64,000 nucleotides of DNA from Phycisphaerae bacterium. Its GTDB lineage: Bacteria > Planctomycetota > Phycisphaerae > Sedimentisphaerales > Anaerobacaceae. The notes under the pieces were generated by a model. That model did not search any database. It was not told the DNA's origin and worked only from the letters and a program-made list of their open reading frames with translations. The stretch lies in assembly GCA_030604525.1 (NCBI GenBank), contig JAUVVQ010000004.1, positions 1 through 64,000 on the forward strand. The letters are read 5' to 3'. Shown here piece by piece: positions 42,513-51,155 of the stretch. How positions within the stretch are numbered: the stretch's first letter is position 1; each line of letters begins with the position of its first letter. The position numbers and the translations under genes are program-made.

Positions 42513-45125
42513 ATGACTGGAATATTGTTGTTTTTGCTCTTCATCGACCTGACGTTTTCGAAACCGGCCCAGGCTAAGTTCATTGCTGATGGCCTGACAG
42601 TTACTCCTTTGACCGATGATGGCCGCTCCACAGCAGCAGGATACTCCTACCATGGGGATTGGACAGCTTTTCTGCGAGAAGAATCCAGCACACAGAAGCA
42701 GTTGATGATTATGAAATCAGATGGTTCAAATGCCAGGGCTGTTACACCTCTCGGAAATACATTCTTCATCGAATGGTCATGGGATGACACAAAAATTTCC
42801 TATGAGTTTTCAAGTGCAGCGGATAGCCAGAGTCAGGCTCAGGTTTATATCTATGACCTGAATACGAAGAAAGCGATGTCTGTTTCTGCGCCTTATACAA
42901 GATACGCTTTAGACGAGGATGATGGGCCTTTCTTCTCGCTCGACGGTAAATATGTTGCGTATAATGTTCGCGTAGGACCTGCGGTTAGCAGCGGGTCTTC
43001 AAGGACTTATCAGTTATGGATAGCCAATGTGCAGTCCGGCAAATACTGGCAAATTTTGCCTGGTAGAAGCAGGACAGTGGAGTAAAGGTGGAGTTTTTTA
43101 TTGCCCTCCCGACTTTGCATAAGAACAGAAGGAGCCTCGGGTGCTTTTGATATCGCAACTGTTAACCCTGATGGCAGGAAGCTGTTTATGCTTACAGATG
43201 TCGGTGCTCAGTCCATCGGTACAAATAACCCAAGATGGAGTCCTACCGGGGAATGGATTGCATTTACAAGTAACATTGATATGACCCAGACCGAAAGGGA
43301 ACTGAGAAGATAGGATTGCTGGATTGCCAGGCCGGACGGCACCGAAGCCAGGAATCTTACAAACGCCACCTCTGCTTCGACTGAAGAGCAACTTGATATT
43401 AATGAGCTCTACTGGTCCTGGGATGGACGATGGATACTGGGAGGAGGCCGTAGATTTGACTCGCAGGGCAATCGAATCGATGCATTGTATTTAATTGACC
43501 CCGTAAACGGTGGATACCGCATCATCTATACATCATATCCGAGGCTGGACAGTAAATATAGCTGGCTCCGAGCTATAGACTGGTCCTATGACAGCAAAAA
43601 AATTGCCGTAGTAATGTCACGAATGACAGTCAGAAATTGGTCTGGACAACCAGACTATGAACGTTCGCAATCCATCCTAAGCATTTATGATATCCAAACG
43701 GGAAAACTCGAGGACATCCTCGCCTATGATGAAGACCAGGACCGAAAGAATATCCTCACTGCCTCTCAAAGCATGCGATTCAGAGATATTTCTTTTTCAC
43801 CTGATAATCGTTCCATTCTACTAACAGTCGCTGATATTATCAGTGCCGATGACAAAGTCTATCAGCCTGATGTTTACCGGCTGGATTTGCCTGACCGGTT
43901 AATCTCACCAGTCGCTTCACAAAATGTCGAACCGCCCGTAGGAGGTGGCGAAAAAATACCTGTAATTGCATATAATGATAAAACAACCCAAATAGCAACA
44001 TCAGAAGACTCTTCCGCCGCCGAGCAGGCAGAACAGTCGGAAGAAGAAAAAAAACTGCATATCACTGACACCGATTTTCTAACAACTACAATAAAACCGA
44101 TGCACATGACTGTTGAAGAAACCGCTGCTTCGCTTTCTTCTGAATACGGCAACTATTTTACGACTAATCCTGCAAGAAATGTTATTCTCTTTAAAGGCCC
44201 GGAGAATATTCTAAAATCTTTACGCAGCGACCTGGAGATGATTGACACGCCCTCGCCTCATATTCTGGTTGATATGCTTGCAATCGAACTTTCTGATGAG
44301 GCAAACCGTCGACTTGGGCTTGACTGGACCTACGCCGAAGGATATTTCGCATTATTCCAGCCGGGGGGAAGCACTGTTCAGAAATATCCTCACATTGACA
44401 CCGATGAAGATTACCGAGCTGGTTTCCCAAGTGGTGCACTGGACAGCTTGAATACCATACCAGGGGTTGGGCAGACCTTTTATCGGGGCGTTGGAAGGTT
44501 GCCGCGTGAATTTTACATCCGCCTTAATGCCTTGATACAAAACGGAAAAGGAACCATTTTGGCAAATCCTCGCACTGTTGCAATGAGCGGCAAAGAATCA
44601 CTTATTCAGATTAGAAAGACCCTGAATTATTTCTTTAACGAGGGTTTTGATGTCTCAGGACGACCCGTCGTTAAAAAAAGTGATATTACTGCCGATACTG
44701 AGGGTAGAATCACTTCCATACTTCTTTCCGATGGAAGAATAGATCTAAAAGTGGATGTCAAAGTCGGTAACTTTACCTTTACTTCAGATGCCGGCCTGCC
44801 CGAGCTAACCACCAGGCAGTCAACCACAGAGGTCGATGTCCACAATGGCGAAACCCTTATCCTCGGAGGCCTAAGACAGTAGGAAATGAGCAACACTACT
44901 ACAAAAGTCCCTTTCCTTGGAGACTTGCCACTGATTGGACCGCTTTTCCAGAAAAAGGAAAAAAGCGTTCGCAACAGCGTCCTTACCATCCTTATTACTC
45001 CACAGATAATGAATCATGATAATCCCATACCTGATTGGCCTACTCTCAATGAGGAAGATTGGGAAATAGTTCCTATTATGAAGGATGGGCTGTTAGAAGA
45101 AAAAAATGACAAATCGGAAAACTAA
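42513..45125 (+). pseudogene. TolB-propeller/secretin protein interrupted by three in-frame stops
   Basis: One continuous frame of 871 codons, shown in the ORF track as four pieces, all in the same phase. The stops are TAA 43083-43085, TAG 43311-43313 and TAG 44880-44882. A signal peptide (LLFLLFIDLTFSKPAQA) is followed by TolB/WD40-like blades (SDGSNARAVTP, NPDGRKLFMLTD, RPDGTEARNLT), a short N-domain (SPHILVDMLAIELSDEANRRLGL) and the secretin core (NGKGTILANPRTVAMSG, EVDVHNGETLILGGLR, TTKVPFLGDLPLIGPLF). Both TAGs fall inside conserved segments that continue in frame. No frameshift is needed. It may be a young pseudogene, a sequence error, or a recoded gene. Confidence 0.75.
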
Positions 45126-45185
45126 CCTTCCCAGCATTTTTATTCTATCCCGGGACATATTCAACTTTGGTATAATTATAATACA

Positions 45186-46172
45186 ATGGGCTTAGAGAAG
45201 AAAATAAAACAAAAAGCATCCGAATTGGGCTTCGATATTGTCGGTATAACAGATGCCTCTGCTATCGGAGCCGCTCATCGAAATTTACTTGCCGACTGGC
45301 TAAAAGATGGATTTGCAGCTAATATGAATTATATGCACCGAAATTTCGAGAAGCGCATCAACCCCGCAAAGCTTCTGGAAAATGCTGAATCGGTTATCTG
45401 TCTTGGCCTGAACTACAAACCAAAATCCCGAAAACAGAATATTACCGATAAAAAAGAGCCGACCGGTAAAGTCGCAGATTATGCCTGCTATGAAGACTAT
45501 CACAATTTCATAAAAGGGCAGTTGAGAAATTTAACCGAATTCATAACCTCCATAACCAGTCAGCCCGTGAAATTTAAAATCTGCGTTGACTCTGTCCCCC
45601 TGGCGGAAAGAGCCCTGGCCGAAAGGGCGGGACTGGGCTTCATCGGAAAAAACCGTATGCTTATCAACTCTCAGTTAGGATCGCAAATCTTTCTTGCTGA
45701 AATCATCACCACTCTAAAACTAAAAAAAGACAAACCCATCATGCCCGACTCCGAAAAGAATAATGAATCTCGAAAGCCCGTTGAGCCAGGATGTTTAAAT
45801 TGTAACCGGTGCGTTGATGCCTGTCCCACCGGTGCGCTCCGGCCTGACGGCCGGTTGGATGCAGAAAAATGTATCAGTTATCTAACCATAGAATACAAAA
45901 AGCAAATACCCTACGAAGTAGCCGGGAAAATGGGAAATCGGCTCTTCGGCTGTGACCGTTGCCTTCTTGCCTGCCCGTATCAAAAAAATGCGCCTTGCTG
46001 TAAAAATGATAGAATAAAATTTTACCCCGACAGAATGGAAATCAGCTTACAGCATATATTGACTTTAAATGATGCGGATTTTAAAACCGAATTTGCTGAT
46101 TCCCCAATCAAACGCACCGGCCTTGACGCTTTAAAAAGAAATGCAAAAATCTGCCTTAGCAATCTGAAATAG
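45186..46172 (+). CDS. queG: Epoxyqueuosine reductase
   Basis: 328 aa. It makes the last step of queuosine synthesis in tRNA, using cobalamin and two 4Fe-4S clusters. Motifs are YACYEDYHNFIKGQL, DSVPLAERALAERAGLGFIGKNRML, the first cluster CLNCNRCVDACPTGAL and the second CDRCLLACPYQ. The length is slightly short of the usual 370 because the C-terminal HEAT-like part is absent. Two TATAAT boxes (45171-45182) lie right before the ATG, suggesting a leaderless or very short-leader transcript. It is single in its orientation. Confidence 0.93.
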   Translation: MGLEKKIKQKASELGFDIVGITDASAIGAAHRNLLADWLKDGFAANMNYMHRNFEKRINPAKLLENAESVICLGLNYKPKSRKQNITDKKEPTGKVADYACYEDYHNFIKGQLRNLTEFITSITSQPVKFKICVDSVPLAERALAERAGLGFIGKNRMLINSQLGSQIFLAEIITTLKLKKDKPIMPDSEKNNESRKPVEPGCLNCNRCVDACPTGALRPDGRLDAEKCISYLTIEYKKQIPYEVAGKMGNRLFGCDRCLLACPYQKNAPCCKNDRIKFYPDRMEISLQHILTLNDADFKTEFADSPIKRTGLDALKRNAKICLSNLK

Positions 46173-46192
46173 CTATTCGCTTATAAACAATA

Positions 46193-47221
46193 CTAAGGCG
46201 CCAGAAAGGCATCCGCTTCACAGGAGGGAACTTCAATACCTTTATAGATTTCGGTATTGCGGAGCGTAAATATATCATCGTTGGAAATATCTGTATGACG
46301 GGTTTTTATGAATTTAACACTGCCGTCCGTGAACAAAACATTCTGCCCTCTGCGATTGTGATTGATGCTGTTAAGATGTGCGAGTTTCTTGTCAAGTTTA
46401 AGTTTGAGCTCACTGGAATAGTCGTCCGGCAGCGTCTCGAAAAGCGGATTCATATCAGCCATCAATACCTTCCGACCGGTCATCCCGTTAGAATTTGTTT
46501 TTGGACATCTTAGTCGAATACTGTAAGTTATGTAGTTCCTATTCGGAAAATCGTTGTGCTTTCGAAGCTCTGTAAGGTCAAGAGCTGTTTGGCAGGAAGA
46601 CGTACCCGGACAAATAAATTCTTGCGGTTTCACATATCCCCCTTTTACTAAAAGCCATATATGACGCGTATTGGAAACATTTTCGTTCCCTTGATAACCG
46701 ACCTTCCACCACGGTTGTCCTTGTGATGTTGCTACCATCGGAAGCTTGTCATTGTGTTCGATTGTGTAATTGCTTAAGCCCTGATATATCCTGCTCAATT
46801 GCATCTGGCATGCCTGCTGAAAGGATTTTTGACGAACAAATTTAGTAGAGCTGAAAAAGACTCCTGCAAAAAAAAGTATCACCGCTGCTGCTGTAAGAAC
46901 TTTACCCAGATTTCGCAAAAAAGGATTTTGTACTTCTACGCTCTGCGACTGTTCATTTGCAAGCAGCTCTTCAAGGCGATTGTGACTTGCCCTGGAGAGT
47001 TCCTTAAGACGAGATGCCGTCTGTTCAACCAATTCTTCCGGACAGGATTCAACCTCAACCGCTTCAAGGGGGGATAAAGCCGATTTGAGCCTGAAGTTAA
47101 TCTCAGCCGCCTCTTCATTGGAGAATATCAACTCTTCTGCTTTTGCGCTTGCTGCTTCGTTTGTCAGGCCTAAGTTGTAATCAAATATCAGATGTTTTTG
47201 TTCATTACTTAACGGCTTCAT
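46193..47221 (-). CDS. Membrane-anchored protein with pilin-like H-X9-DG domain, paired with sigma factor
   Basis: 342 aa. The N-terminal cytoplasmic part (about 1-105) looks like an anti-sigma domain (EQKHLIFDYNLGLTNEAASAKAEELIFSNEEAAEINFRL), then one transmembrane helix (VLTAAAVILFFAGVFF). The outer part (about 130-342) resembles a pseudopilin head without the pilin helix: QACQMQLSRIYQGLSNYTIEHNDKLP, FICPGTSSC, and NHNRRGQNVLFTDGSVKFIK, the H-X9-DG motif of Planctomycete pilins. The start overlaps the sigma-factor stop (ATGA). The chimera suggests a sigma factor controlled by a sensor that shares the fold of secreted pseudopilins. That is inference. Confidence 0.75.
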   Translation of the reverse strand: MKPLSNEQKHLIFDYNLGLTNEAASAKAEELIFSNEEAAEINFRLKSALSPLEAVEVESCPEELVEQTASRLKELSRASHNRLEELLANEQSQSVEVQNPFLRNLGKVLTAAAVILFFAGVFFSSTKFVRQKSFQQACQMQLSRIYQGLSNYTIEHNDKLPMVATSQGQPWWKVGYQGNENVSNTRHIWLLVKGGYVKPQEFICPGTSSCQTALDLTELRKHNDFPNRNYITYSIRLRCPKTNSNGMTGRKVLMADMNPLFETLPDDYSSELKLKLDKKLAHLNSINHNRRGQNVLFTDGSVKFIKTRHTDISNDDIFTLRNTEIYKGIEVPSCEADAFLAP

Positions 47222-47871
47222 TTATTTTTCTTGCTCCCAAGCATTGCCTTCCAGTCTTTGCTGAAACGCCCCACAGCCGTGTGCAGGCGGCTTTTAATTG
47301 TACCGATAGGTATACTTAAAATATCTGCCATTTGTTTGTAAGAAAATTTATTAAAATATGATAGAATTAAGATTTCTCGAAGATTTTCCGGCATATTCGC
47401 TATAATCCGCCTTACTTGTAAAGCCATCTCACCTTTTTCAAGCTCCTCGTAAGGGGGGTTGTCCTCGGAATCCAGCATGTTCAGCATATCCTCGAATGAC
47501 ATTTCCTCGTTATTGGTTGTCTGGCCTATGGGTATTGCTGATGTTCGTTGTTGCTTTCTAAGAAAATCCTTGGCCTTATTCGCCGCAATCGTGAATAACC
47601 AGGGATGTAAAGGACGAGACACATCAAAACTGGCTCGACTTGTATAAAGCTGAATAAAGGTCTCCTGAAACACATCTTCCACAAGGTCGTTGCGGTTCAG
47701 AAATTGGGAAAGGAAAGAGTATAAGCTTTTGCGATAACGTTTTACCAGTTCGCGGAATGCATCTTCTTCGCCTGCGCAGAAGCGCTCGAAAAGTTCACTA
47801 TCTGTTTGCCTCTTCGGTACTGATGTCATAATTAAAAATCTATATTCAGCTAAATGGTATCTGTTGCACAA
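47218..47871 (-). CDS. Sigma-70 family (ECF-type) sigma factor
   Basis: 217 aa by the ORF track, about 203 if ATG 47829 (MTSVPKRQTDSELFERF) is used; there is no decisive Shine-Dalgarno. Region 2: NDLVEDVFQETFIQLYTSRASF, PWLFTIAANKAKDFLRK. Region 4: FSYKQMADILSIPIGTIKSRLHTAV. It is cotranscribed and translationally coupled with the pilin-like anti-sigma candidate. A 15-base palindrome (AGCATATTATATGCT, 47994-48008) lies upstream. Confidence 0.88.
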   Translation of the reverse strand: MCNRYHLAEYRFLIMTSVPKRQTDSELFERFCAGEEDAFRELVKRYRKSLYSFLSQFLNRNDLVEDVFQETFIQLYTSRASFDVSRPLHPWLFTIAANKAKDFLRKQQRTSAIPIGQTTNNEEMSFEDMLNMLDSEDNPPYEELEKGEMALQVRRIIANMPENLREILILSYFNKFSYKQMADILSIPIGTIKSRLHTAVGRFSKDWKAMLGSKKNK

Positions 47872-48129
47872 CCACTATTTACTCTTCTGCGTGCTGCTCT
47901 GCGAAGTAACTCCGAATCCATTTTTTTGCTTGCTGCCCCTGCTTACACCGGACTTACCTCATTGCTTTTCGCTTTCCGCAACAAAAACTAAACAGCATAT
48001 TATATGCTATTTATAGGCAAATCAAAAAGGTTATTTACTCTTTTTGGCCTAATTTCTGATATATCCCTGTTAGGAAAACTGCAAAATCAGGATGGACCTT
48101 GACCTCATAGAGCTGACTCAGTCACGGGT

Positions 48130-48291
48130 TTATTGAGTGTTTTTGTGATGATTTTCAAGTTCCTTCTTAAGACAATTTAATAAAACATCTTGTAACTTGT
48201 GTAATTCCAAAAGGCATTTTACGTACTCTGATATGCTAGAATACTTCTCTGTCGGTTTGTTTTTATCTTTTCTTTTTTTGGCACCTGGCAT
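48130..48291 (-). CDS. Small basic/helical protein divergent from the repressor
   Basis: 53 aa, below the ORF-track limit. ATG 48291 follows AAGGAG at 7 bases. It begins MPGAKKRKDKNKPTEKYSS and continues as an amphipathic helix (YVKCLLELHKLQDVLLNCLKKEL). A lysine-rich start plus a leucine-rich helix would suit a small DNA- or protein-binding factor, but there is no family match. Its promoter would overlap that of the LexA-like gene. Good ribosome site and sensible composition argue for a real gene. Confidence 0.5.
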   Translation of the reverse strand: MPGAKKRKDKNKPTEKYSSISEYVKCLLELHKLQDVLLNCLKKELENHHKNTQ

Positions 48292-48304
48292 TGAATTCTC
48301 CTTC

Positions 48305-48332
48305 TTGACAAAATTTACAAAAAGAGTAAAAT
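48305..48332 (+). promoter_or_regulatory. Promoter of the LexA-like repressor gene
   Basis: TTGACA (48305-48310), 16-base spacer, TAAAAT (48327-48332). The predicted start near 48339 is followed at once by CATAAAAGCG and the phased repeats. Confidence 0.6.
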
Positions 48333-48367
48333 AGTTTTCATAAAAGCGGTAAAGGTAAAGATATTAA

Positions 48368-48439
48368 CGCAAAAGCGAACAACTGCAAGAAAAATATTCG
48401 CAAAAACGTAAAATTATGCAAAGTTTTGACGAAAAAGCG
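48368..48439 (+). promoter_or_regulatory. Three phased CG(C/A)AAAA(G/A)CG repeats (candidate operator)
   Basis: CGCAAAAGCG at 48368, CGCAAAAACG at 48399 and CGAAAAAGCG at 48430: starts exactly 31 bases apart twice, about three helical turns, so all three face one side of the DNA. A weaker CATAAAAGCG sits at 48339. They run from the transcript start into codons 5-8 of the repressor gene and could mediate autorepression. Confidence 0.55.
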
Positions 48440-49501
48440 ATAATTAAGCGTCTGATTAGCTTACGGGAACAATTTGCCGGCCTGCGAGGAAAGAGTAGAT
48501 TTGCCCGAGCTCTCGCCATAAGTCCTTCTACATACAGCTATTATGAAAAAAACAGAATACCCCCAATAGAAGTCCTGGTTAAGACCTGTGAAATTACCGG
48601 CACTGACTTGCAATGGCTTCTAACCGGTAAAAAATCAATAAATTTACCCTCTGAAGAACAAAATATCCCGGAATCAACACAATATTCTTCGCTTTTGCGT
48701 AAATTAAAGCTCCTGTTATCTGCTAATCCGCAGTTAGCCATATCCGTTTCAGCTTTTCTCGATTTGTTATATGAAAAAAACAATATCGAAAAAAATATTC
48801 AGCAAAAAAGTTTTCCCCAGGCAAAAGCTGAACAGGATGAAAAGATTTTTGCTCACAATCAACATCCTGCCCTGGACAATAACACGGGCGAATCGAACCT
48901 TGAGGAAATACCAAAAGCTCAGGGAAAAGAAACGAGACCGGGCTGGATACCTGTACTGGGAAGAACCGCTGCCGGGATAATTCATTTGTGGGAGCAGACC
49001 GTTATGCCGGAATCAAATAACGCTGTAACTCAACTTGACCAGCTGGTAAAAAAACACATTGGAAAATCCGTCGTCGCTTCCTCTCAAGGCAGGGTAACTG
49101 TTGATTTACAGGCAAGAAAATTACTGCAAAAACTCAAAACTGAACAAATCAATCTCATACAGGTTGAACCCGATACTGACCAGGAAATCGTCGAATTCAT
49201 CGAGAGCAGCCAGATTTATTCTGTTTATCCCGATTGCTTCGCCTTAAGAATTGACGGTGAAAGTATGGCTCCAAGAATAAACGACAATGACATCGTAATC
49301 TTGAGTCCATCAGTAACTGCAAAACAGGGACAGATTGCGGTTGTAAAATTAGCTGACCAAATCGGAGTTACCTGCAAATTTATAAGACAGGCGGATGACA
49401 AAATACACCTCATCCCTGTTAATGAAGATTACGATACTAAAATCGTAAAAAAAGATGACTTGCTCTGGGCATTAGCCGTCCTGTGTCACGTTCGAATATA
49501 A
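48416..49501 (+). CDS. LexA/CI-like transcriptional repressor with S24 peptidase domain
   Basis: 361 aa, longer than LexA (about 200) or CI (237). The N-terminal XRE-type HTH (about 20-65) reads RFARALAISPSTYSYYEKNRIPP and LVKTCEITGTDLQWLLTGK. A long linker (about 75-175) contains GWIPVLGRTAAGIIHLW, with an Ala-Gly typical of the autocleavage site. The C-terminal S24 domain has CFALRIDGESMAPRINDNDIVI (Ser nucleophile in GESM) and TCKFIRQADDKIHLIPVN (Lys of the Ser-Lys dyad). It should self-cleave when activated by RecA or a similar co-protease. There are no phage genes next to it, so it may be a cellular stress regulator or a domesticated phage repressor. Confidence 0.85.
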   Translation: MQSFDEKAIIKRLISLREQFAGLRGKSRFARALAISPSTYSYYEKNRIPPIEVLVKTCEITGTDLQWLLTGKKSINLPSEEQNIPESTQYSSLLRKLKLLLSANPQLAISVSAFLDLLYEKNNIEKNIQQKSFPQAKAEQDEKIFAHNQHPALDNNTGESNLEEIPKAQGKETRPGWIPVLGRTAAGIIHLWEQTVMPESNNAVTQLDQLVKKHIGKSVVASSQGRVTVDLQARKLLQKLKTEQINLIQVEPDTDQEIVEFIESSQIYSVYPDCFALRIDGESMAPRINDNDIVILSPSVTAKQGQIAVVKLADQIGVTCKFIRQADDKIHLIPVNEDYDTKIVKKDDLLWALAVLCHVRI

Positions 49502-49538
49502 TATAATTTCAAGCCCTTTCATATATTTATCCGAAATT

Positions 49539-49868
49539 ATGCCCGGCGTCTTTACTGCAGAAACCCTATCACCCAAATCCATAAGCTTATTGCTGAATCC
49601 TGAGGATAAAGACACAATAGAATCACTCCGGGGTGAAATAAATGGTATGCTGAAAAAAGCAAATCGGGTAGCTGTTAAAGGAAAGGATTTTACTTCAAAG
49701 ATACTTTGCAGACAGCTTGGCCTATCCGTCGGGAATATTCCAAAGAAACGGCGAAATTATTACAACCTGCTCCATCCGTCGCTATCCCTGCGGATTCTTT
49801 ATATCAAGTATCCTTTTACAGCGGGGACATTTGATTTTATCTTTCTTGTAATTCGGAGGGACCTTTAA
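49539..49868 (+). CDS. Possible small protein, tail antisense to htpX-like gene
   Basis: 109 aa. The first 80 residues look protein-like (LNPEDKDTIESLRGEINGMLKKANRVAVKG, CRQLGLSVGNIPKKRRNYY), but the last 29 overlap the opposite-strand metalloprotease gene. It begins 38 bases after the repressor stop, and no clear Shine-Dalgarno is seen. No family is recognised. Confidence 0.35.
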   Translation: MPGVFTAETLSPKSISLLLNPEDKDTIESLRGEINGMLKKANRVAVKGKDFTSKILCRQLGLSVGNIPKKRRNYYNLLHPSLSLRILYIKYPFTAGTFDFIFLVIRRDL

Positions 49869-51029
49869 TTTCAGGCCGCATACACAGGTCAAAAACAAAA
49901 AGCCGTTAACCTTGCGCATTATGTCACCGACCTGATGAAGCTGTCGCTCCACCTTCTCCTGCCTCTTTGCTCCGATGCTTGCCTGTCGCTGTTCTATTTT
50001 ATCTTGCGTAAAAGCGCTTGCCGGCACGACTGTTCTTTTACTGCCCGTGCTTTTCTGATAGGAAGCGGAATAGTCCTTAAAACCTGCTCCGCCTGACATA
50101 TTCCTCAATATGCTTATCCTTTCGGAAATAGGGGGGTGGGTACTCGTCAAATTCGACAGCTTCCTCTGTCCTTTCTTCTTAAGCGGGTTGACGATATACA
50201 TCGGTGCTGTCACCTTATTCACCGAGGATAGCTGGGGCGATGGGTCGTTGGAAATCTTCTCAAGAGCCGATGCAAGACCATCCGGATAACGTGTCAACCT
50301 CGCCGCTCCCGCATCCGCAAGATACTCACGCCTTCTTGACAACGCAAAATATAAAAGATAAGCCATTATCGGCGCAAGAATAGCCACAGCAATTGCTATG
50401 ATAAGCATCACAAGCTGCGCCTGACCCCCGCCTCCTCTTCCACCTGCTGAATAACGTCGCTGGGAACCCGTCATAGAACTGAAAAACATTCCCCGAAGAA
50501 ATACCTGAGAAAGCAATACTATTGAGCCCAGCATTATACCCGCAACCGTCACAAAAAGTATGTCACGGTGCAGAATATGGCTAATCTCGTGGGCGATAAC
50601 ACCCTGAAGCTCGTCTCGATTCAATCGGCCAAGCAAACCCGCTGTCACTGCTACCGATGCACTTTGGGGACTCCGACCGGTGGCAAAAGCGTTCGGTGCC
50701 GGGTCATTTATAATATAAATCTTCGGCATCACTGGAAGAGACGATGCTATCCTCATCTCTTCGACTACATTAAAAAGCTGGGGATGAATATCATGCGTTA
50801 CACGCTTGGCCTTGCTGGCGGCAAGCAGTATCTGGTCTCCTGACGATAAACTGATTAACATCAGAATTACCGCTATGCCTGATGCAATTAAAAGACCGAA
50901 TACGCCCCCATTGGGCCCAAAAAAAACAACCCCAATAAAATATCCCAGAACAAGGAGGACCAGCGTCATCAAAACCATCAGGATGACGGAGTTCCTCTTA
51001 TTTACCCGTATCAACTCCCACATTGTCAC
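49782..51029 (-). CDS. htpX: HtpX-like M48 metalloprotease with C-terminal zinc ribbon
   Basis: 415 aa, longer than HtpX (about 290). Four hydrophobic segments are visible (two at the N-terminus, two after the active site). The zinc site is IAHEISHILHRD (HExxH) with the later REYLADAGAARL glutamate. The C-terminal tail has FLTCVCGLKLKVPPNYKKDKIKCPRCKRILDI, a CxC...CxxC zinc-ribbon-like end not found in E. coli HtpX. It cleaves misfolded membrane proteins on the cytoplasmic side. GTG 51029 and ATG 51023 are alternative starts. It is 126 bases after lemA, its common partner. Confidence 0.88.
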   Translation of the reverse strand: MTMWELIRVNKRNSVILMVLMTLVLLVLGYFIGVVFFGPNGGVFGLLIASGIAVILMLISLSSGDQILLAASKAKRVTHDIHPQLFNVVEEMRIASSLPVMPKIYIINDPAPNAFATGRSPQSASVAVTAGLLGRLNRDELQGVIAHEISHILHRDILFVTVAGIMLGSIVLLSQVFLRGMFFSSMTGSQRRYSAGGRGGGGQAQLVMLIIAIAVAILAPIMAYLLYFALSRRREYLADAGAARLTRYPDGLASALEKISNDPSPQLSSVNKVTAPMYIVNPLKKKGQRKLSNLTSTHPPISERISILRNMSGGAGFKDYSASYQKSTGSKRTVVPASAFTQDKIEQRQASIGAKRQEKVERQLHQVGDIMRKVNGFLFLTCVCGLKLKVPPNYKKDKIKCPRCKRILDIKNPQG

Positions 51030-51155
51030 TTAGCTTTTTGTAATTTAAAATCAGAGTTTCCTGCTTTAACTTTATACCAATAGTGCCGCACTTAAAACGA
51101 CCCTTTAGTGCATATTACAAATCTGCTGAAAAGCTGCTGGTGCTGTAAAGATTCG

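Larger units (their letters stand above)
47872..48415. other. Regulatory-rich intergenic region between sigma factor and repressor
   Basis: 544 bases. Contents: palindrome AGCATATTATATGCT (47994-48008); TTTACTCTTTTTG (48034-48046), repeated inverted as CAAAAAGAGTAAA (48318-48330); a 53-codon minus-strand ORF (48130-48291); the repressor promoter (48305-48332); and the first two of three phased CGNAAAANCG repeats. The second inverted-repeat copy overlaps the repressor -10. Confidence 0.5.
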
